Assembly (NCBI GenBank): GCA_045644325.1
Contig: JAZRGT010000034.1
Location: forward strand, 1 to 17,698
Direction: 5' to 3'
Origin: CAG-390 sp045644325
GTDB lineage: Bacteria > Bacillota > Clostridia > Oscillospirales > CAG-272
Length of the DNA stretch: 17,698 nucleotides
The notes under the pieces are model-generated. The model ran no database searches, was not told the origin of the DNA, and saw only the letters and a program-made list of their open reading frames with translations. This document shows positions 14,503-17,698 of this stretch, in pieces (positions within the stretch are counted from its first letter, which is position 1; each line of letters begins with the position of its first letter). The position numbers and the translations under genes are program-made.

Positions 14503-14622
14503 TTTTCCGCAGGAAAATGGAGGCGCAAGCCGACAAGGCAGAGTTGCAGCTTGCCGCAGGCAAGTGTTCGAGCTCTGTTTAAGAAACTTTTCGAGAAAAG
14601 TTTCTTAAAAATCTTCAAAAGC
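14503..14622 (-). repeat. Right-hand inverted copy of the hairpin head, with two satellite hairpins
   Basis: On the minus strand TTTTGAAGATTT leads into a perfect 14-bp hairpin (14596-14609 with 14578-14591, loop CTCG on that strand) matching the head at 14128-14174. Beyond it lie CTTGCC/GGCAAG (14550-14564) and TTTTCC/GGAAAA (14503-14517). Both use a GCA loop closed by CC/GG but have different outer stems. It sits directly upstream of the serS promoter, pointing away from serS. The rest of the 14440-14502 spacer shows nothing I can name. Confidence 0.65.
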
Positions 14623-14635
14623 TTTTCGGCTGATG

Positions 14636-14664
14636 TTGACTTTTTCCTTCATATATGATATAAT
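14636..14664 (+). promoter_or_regulatory. Sigma-A promoter of serS
   Basis: TTGACT (14636-14641), 17-base spacer, perfect TATAAT (14659-14664). The predicted start near 14671 leaves only ~35 nt before ATG 14706, so there is no room for a T-box leader. Confidence 0.9.
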
Positions 14665-14705
14665 TTCTTATTATAATAACAAAAAACAAACGGAGAAGTA
14701 AAATT

Positions 14706-15995
14706 ATGCTCGATTTAAAGTTTGTCAGAGAAAATCCCGAAATAGTAAAGCAGAATATGCGCAACAAGTTCCAGGAGCACAAGCTCGGTCTTGTTGACGA
14801 GGTTATCGCGCTTGACGCGGAGAACCGCCGCATCATCAGCGAGGCTAACGACCTCCGCGCTGAGAAGAACCGTCTCTCCAAGCAGATCGGTATGCTTATG
14901 GCGCAGAAGAAGATCGAAGAGGCTAACGAAACCAAGCAGAAGGTTGCAGACAGCGCAAAGCGTCTTGCAGAGCTTGAAGCTCTTGAGCCCGAATATGAAG
15001 AAAAGATCAAGAAGATCATGATGACCATCCCCAACATCATTGATCCCAGCGTTCCGATCGGTAAGGACGACAGCGAGAACGTTGAAGTTCAGCGTTACGG
15101 CGAGCCCGTGACCCCCGACTTCGAGGTTCCCTACCACGCTGATATCTTCGAGTCCTTCGACGGTATCGACCTTGACGCCGCACGCCGCGTTGCGGGCAAC
15201 GGCTTCTACTACCTTATGGGCGATATCGCACGCCTTCATTCCGCAGTTATCTCCTACGCACGCGACTTCATGATCGACCGCGGCTTCACCTACTGCATTC
15301 CTCCCTTTATGATCCGCTCCGACGTCGTTACCGGCGTTATGTCCTTTGCAGAAATGGATGCAATGATGTACAAGATCGAGGGCGAGGATCTCTACCTCAT
15401 CGGTACCTCCGAGCACTCCATGATCGGTAAGTTTATCGACACCATCAATCCCGAGGAATCCCTCCCCTACACCCTCACCAGCTACTCCCCCTGCTTCCGT
15501 AAGGAGAAGGGCGCGCACGGCATCGAGGAGAGAGGCGTTTACCGTATCCACCAGTTCGAAAAGCAGGAAATGATCGTTGTCTGCCGTCCCGAGGAGTCTC
15601 CTATGTGGTTTGACAAGCTTTGGCAGAACACCGTTGATCTCTTCCGCTCGCTCGATATTCCCGTTCGTACCCTCGAGTGCTGCTCGGGCGACCTCGCTGA
15701 CCTCAAGGTCAAGTCTATCGACGTCGAGGCTTGGTCCCCCAGACAGCAGAAGTATTTCGAGGTCGGCTCTTGCTCGAACCTCGGCGACGCGCAGGCACGC
15801 CGACTCAAGATCCGCGTAAACTCGAAGGAAAAGGGCAAGTATTTCGCCCACACCCTCAACAACACCGTTGTTGCTCCCCCCAGAATGCTCATCGCCTTCT
15901 GCGAGAACAACCTCTGCGCCGACGGCTCGATCAACATCCCCGTAGCTCTCCGTCCTTATATAGGCGGTAAGGAAAAGATCGTGCCCAAGAAATAA
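14706..15995 (+). CDS. serS: Seryl-tRNA synthetase
   Basis: Charges tRNA-Ser with serine; cytosolic class II synthetase, 429 residues, normal length. Residues ~25-105 form the antiparallel coiled-coil arm that binds the tRNA long variable arm. The catalytic domain shows TSEHSM (234-239, serine pocket), class II motif 2 SPCFRKEKGAHGIEERGVYR (261-280) followed by IHQFEKQE, the YFEVGSCSN block (350-358), and motif 3 around APPRMLIAFCEN (390-401, Arg393) before IPVALRPYIGG. Motif 3 reads LNNTVVAPPR where many bacterial enzymes have LNGSGLAVGR. GGAG lies ten bases before the ATG. Monocistronic, with its own promoter and terminator; codon use is biased toward a small set, as expected for a translation gene. 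Confidence 0.97.
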   Translation: MLDLKFVRENPEIVKQNMRNKFQEHKLGLVDEVIALDAENRRIISEANDLRAEKNRLSKQIGMLMAQKKIEEANETKQKVADSAKRLAELEALEPEYEEKIKKIMMTIPNIIDPSVPIGKDDSENVEVQRYGEPVTPDFEVPYHADIFESFDGIDLDAARRVAGNGFYYLMGDIARLHSAVISYARDFMIDRGFTYCIPPFMIRSDVVTGVMSFAEMDAMMYKIEGEDLYLIGTSEHSMIGKFIDTINPEESLPYTLTSYSPCFRKEKGAHGIEERGVYRIHQFEKQEMIVVCRPEESPMWFDKLWQNTVDLFRSLDIPVRTLECCSGDLADLKVKSIDVEAWSPRQQKYFEVGSCSNLGDAQARRLKIRVNSKEKGKYFAHTLNNTVVAPPRMLIAFCENNLCADGSINIPVALRPYIGGKEKIVPKK

Positions 15996-16010
15996 GTGGT
16001 CAGTGATCAG

Positions 16011-16056
16011 AAAAAAGGAAGCTTTTCGCCGAGAGGCGAATACCTTCTTTTTTTAG
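16011..16056 (+). terminator. serS terminator
   Basis: TTCGCC (16025-16030) pairs with GGCGAA (16035-16040), loop GAGA. A lower stem joins A6GGAAG with CTTC and seven T, followed by AGTC. It starts 15 bases after the serS TAA. Its core GAAGCTTTTCGCC recurs in the terminator at 16653-16690. Confidence 0.85.
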
Positions 16057-16175
16057 TCAATATTTGAAAAGTGTATTTTTTAGTCGATATTTTTATATGA
16101 AAAGTGTATTATTGTGTAGACATTTTTATATGAAAAGTGTATTTTTTATCTCGATTTTCTATTGAAAAGTGTATT
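16048..16175. repeat. 33-base-period tandem array, four copies
   Basis: TGAAAAGTGTATT occurs at 16065, 16098, 16131 and 16163, spaced 33, 33 and 32. Between them lies a looser T-rich part (TTTTTAGTCGATATTTTTATA in unit 1, divergent later). A half unit, TTTTTTAGTCAATATT, precedes the first copy and merges with the T-tract of the serS terminator. Not a CRISPR array: there are no unique spacers of proper length. The stretch 16176-16270 shows only two weak hairpins. Confidence 0.8.
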
Positions 16176-16272
16176 GTCTTCAGATATAATTTACTTTATC
16201 ATCTTCTTCAAATCGACCGAATCTTTCGGCGGAGATAATTTTCTTAATTAACATCAGAAAATAGAAGTACGC

Positions 16273-16634
16273 TTGTCATTTATGCAGTACAAACTCCAAC
16301 CTCCTCATTCACCGCTCCTCGCGGTCCCCTTTCCCCGCTGGGGAACGCTTAATGGTGCATTCGTACCTCTTCGATCTTCAGCGAACATCGGATATTGCTT
16401 TAATTTTGTTTGGGCAGATTGGAATATTTTTATTTAGATTAACTCGTAATGGAGTTTGTGCAAATTCTTTCAATAAAATATTCCAATTTGATATGCAAAA
16501 TTATATTGCTAAATCGTCTTCGCTGAATGTTTCGCGGTTATCGCTAAAACCTTAGCGTTCCCCAGCGGGGAAAGGGGACCGCGGGGAGCGGTGAATGAGG
16601 AGGACGAAGTCTGTAATGCATTATAGGCAAACGC
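16273..16634. mobile_element. ~360-base foldback (MITE-like) element
   Basis: Long terminal inverted repeats: 16302-16351 is complementary to 16553-16602 with one mismatch in about 50 bases. Weaker pairing continues outward to about 16273 and 16634. The interior is also palindromic: TTCAGCGAA, TAATTTTG and ATTGGAATATTTT on the left reappear inverted on the right, and the centre is AACTC-GTAATG-GAGTT near 16447. The whole element can thus fold into one imperfect hairpin. It encodes no transposase; an open frame of 67 codons inside it lacks an SD. I see no clear target duplication. Non-autonomous transposon or large structured DNA/RNA are both possible. Confidence 0.7.
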
Positions 16635-16652
16635 AAAAAGGATTTTGGATTC

Positions 16653-16690
16653 AAAAAGAAGCTTTTCGCCTCGGCGAAAAGCTTCTTTTT
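16653..16690. terminator. Bidirectional terminator after the prepilin-like gene
   Basis: A perfect 18-bp inverted repeat: AAAAAGAAGCTTTTCGCC (16653-16670), TC, then its complement (16673-16690). On the minus strand it follows the prepilin-like reading frame (stop at 16703) and ends in a T5 run; on the plus strand it is equally valid. Confidence 0.88.
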
Positions 16691-16702
16691 ATTGCAATTC
16701 TT

Positions 16703-16980
16703 TTATTTTTCCTTGAATACAAACGTGACATTGACGTTTTCGGTTACGTTTTGCAGTCGGAGCTCCTGCTTTGCGGGGTCGTAGGCGTCGGTAAGCGTAA
16801 CGTCGCCCATTTGTACCGTGACCGATTCTATCTCACAGCCGTCGAGGATGAAGTTCTCGCGGAGGAAGTCCGCATCGAGGACGGTATCGGTTTCCGCTTC
16901 GACGTGTAAGCCGCGAGTATTGCGACCACCGCTATGACGATCACGAGCTCTACTACCGTAAAACCTTTATTATTTTTCAT
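16703..16980 (-). pseudogene. Type IV prepilin-like gene with a frameshift
   Basis: From ATG 16980 the minus strand encodes MKNNK-GFTVVELVIVIAVV-AILAA: a prepilin peptidase site (Gly6/Phe7), Glu at +5 of the mature protein, and the hydrophobic N-terminal helix of type IV pilins or pseudopilins. Directly afterwards the frame turns into a Ser/Arg-rich tail and stops after 50 codons. One frame over, from about 16903 to TAA 16703-16705, a sensible sequence continues: VEAETDTVLDADFL, then CEIESVTVQMGDVTL, ending VTENVNVTFVFKEK. The two halves join if one base is missing near 16905. GGAG lies seven bases before the ATG, which overlaps the end of the upstream gene by 11 bases (translational coupling). 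It is either a recent inactivating indel or a sequence error; pilus or competence/secretion role is by family only. Confidence 0.72.
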
Positions 16981-17698
16981 AGAACAACTCCATCGAGCTT
17001 ACCTTTTCACCGTAAAAGCTCGTGGCCTCCATTTTGATCGGCTCAGGCTTCTCTTTATTGTTAGGTAAAACGGGGAGGCTTTGGTAGATCATGACGTAAT
17101 CGCCGTCGAATACCATATATAGCCTTTCGTTATCCAAAGACAGCGTAAGAAAGTCCGCGTCGACAGAATTAACCTTCGGAATCGTATAAGACCCCTCTAT
17201 GACAGTTTCGGATCCCATATACTTCTCTGTATATACCACGCGCTTACTCCATCTGTCGAATTCAAAGGTGATCTCCCTACCGTCAGCGACCTTTCCACTC
17301 AAGGTTACTTTTCCGTCAGGGCGAAGCGCATCAAGCTGCTCGGTCGGGTAGAGCTTTTCTCGGATCATTTCGTCCGCAGAGATATAATAAATCGAATGCT
17401 GAGGCTTGTTAAACTTCGGCTCGTACTGCTCGGTCATCCGTACAAGCGGATATTTGTCCTCTGCGGCTACAATCTCCTTATTCGTCATTGATTGCTTGAT
17501 AGTATTATTAAGCACGGTTTCGTATTTTTCCGCATCGGAGATATTGCAGCCGTCGAGCAAGATTCCGTAGAGGCGGGTATAATCGTCTTCGTTCAAGGGA
17601 CTGAGCAGGCAATAGCTGTCGCTTCCCGTATCGTGGATGCGCAATCTCTCGAAGATAATCGTTCGGATGTCCTCTATCATCTTGTGGTAGGTCGCAAG
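16970..17698 (-). CDS. Unknown protein upstream of the prepilin-like gene, 5' end cut by window edge
   Basis: The frame is open through the right edge: six codons (LATYHK) precede the first ATG at 17680, and that ATG has no SD, so the true start is probably outside. The visible 242 residues have no membrane segment. The N-terminal half is polar and alpha-helical (MIEDIRTIIFERLRI, SDAEKYETVLNNTIK). The C-terminal half looks beta-rich (GKVTLSGKVADGREITFEFD, VIEGSYTIPKVNSVDADFL, LYMVFDGDYVMIYQSLPVL). It overlaps and is probably cotranscribed with the prepilin-like gene, so it may be a minor pilin whose hydrophobic N terminus lies beyond the edge; this is a guess from context. I do not recognise a family. 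Confidence 0.75.
   Translation of the reverse strand, partial: LATYHKMIEDIRTIIFERLRIHDTGSDSYCLLSPLNEDDYTRLYGILLDGCNISDAEKYETVLNNTIKQSMTNKEIVAAEDKYPLVRMTEQYEPKFNKPQHSIYYISADEMIREKLYPTEQLDALRPDGKVTLSGKVADGREITFEFDRWSKRVVYTEKYMGSETVIEGSYTIPKVNSVDADFLTLSLDNERLYMVFDGDYVMIYQSLPVLPNNKEKPEPIKMEATSFYGEKVSSMELFYEK

Noticed and set aside
14277..14618. Minus-strand open frame of 113 codons in the spacer before serS
   Set aside because: Built entirely from repeat sequence (hairpin head, dispersed repeat); its N terminus is just the translated AAGAAACTTTT hairpin and there is no SD.
14665..14705. T-box riboswitch before serS
   Set aside because: Only about 35 nt lie between the predicted transcription start and the ATG; no specifier stem or T-box sequence fits.
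14715..15851. Minus-strand open frame of 378 codons over serS
   Set aside because: Antisense shadow of serS caused by its restricted codon use; no ribosome binding site or family signature.
16097..16165. 22-codon reading frame MKSV... repeated within the tandem array
   Set aside because: No SD and a stop in the unit before; arises because 33 is divisible by three.
16065..16175. CRISPR array
   Set aside because: Period 33 with a 13-base core leaves about 20-base AT-rich intervals that are themselves related; no cas genes, no unique spacers.
16352..16555. 67-codon open frame inside the foldback element
   Set aside because: No SD, and its sequence is constrained by palindromy with the opposite half, so the open frame is not evidence of coding.
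16595..16909. 104-codon plus-strand open frame at the right of the foldback element
   Set aside because: It starts in the inverted repeat, crosses a perfect terminator hairpin and then runs antisense to the prepilin-like gene.

Overview
The window looks like a chromosomal piece of an uncultured, anaerobic, Gram-positive Clostridia-type bacterium of gut or rumen kind. The evidence is strong AGGAGG-type ribosome binding sites, near-consensus sigma-A promoters, a MecA adaptor, a run of Cys-anchored lipoproteins with Thr/Ala/Pro/Glu linkers, BspA-type leucine-rich-repeat (LRR) surface proteins, and a moderate-GC genome full of palindromic intergenic repeats. This is inference from gene content; no rRNA is present. 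Most genes are ordinary, and much of the unusual signal lies between them.

Layout: queA (minus, its 3' end cut by the left edge) is divergent from dapA (plus, TTG start). dapA shares a bidirectional terminator with a convergent two-gene operon on the minus strand: a family-4 uracil-DNA glycosylase followed by an SGNH-hydrolase lipoprotein, driven by a consensus promoter. A 470-base spacer full of hairpins separates that operon from a minus-strand mecA-like gene. Next is an orphan extracellular solute-binding lipoprotein (plus). It is convergent with three consecutive BspA-like LRR lipoproteins (minus, 6579-13012), the upstream two forming an operon. Back-to-back near-consensus promoters at 13056-13148 drive this LRR operon and, divergently, a 288-residue lipoprotein with strikingly uniform codon use. 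After a 650-base spacer with repeats comes serS (plus). A 700-base spacer follows with a terminator, a 33-base-period tandem array and a ~360-base foldback element. The right edge holds a minus-strand pair: a 5'-partial gene of unknown function and a frameshifted type IV prepilin-like gene.

Working together: six of the twelve protein-coding loci encode predicted lipoproteins (esterase-like, solute-binding, three LRR, one unknown), so the middle of the window is a surface-protein region set among housekeeping genes (queA, dapA, udg, mecA, serS).

Most notable observation: two ~120-nt elements, one just after mecA (4208-4328, minus) and one after the 288-residue lipoprotein gene (14163-14281, plus), lie in the same orientation relative to the preceding gene. 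They have three hairpins with identical loops, but their stems differ by about eight compensatory base-pair changes. In the mecA copy the element is followed by an array of five mini-hairpins joined by a constant ACATCAC linker, then a T-tract terminator.
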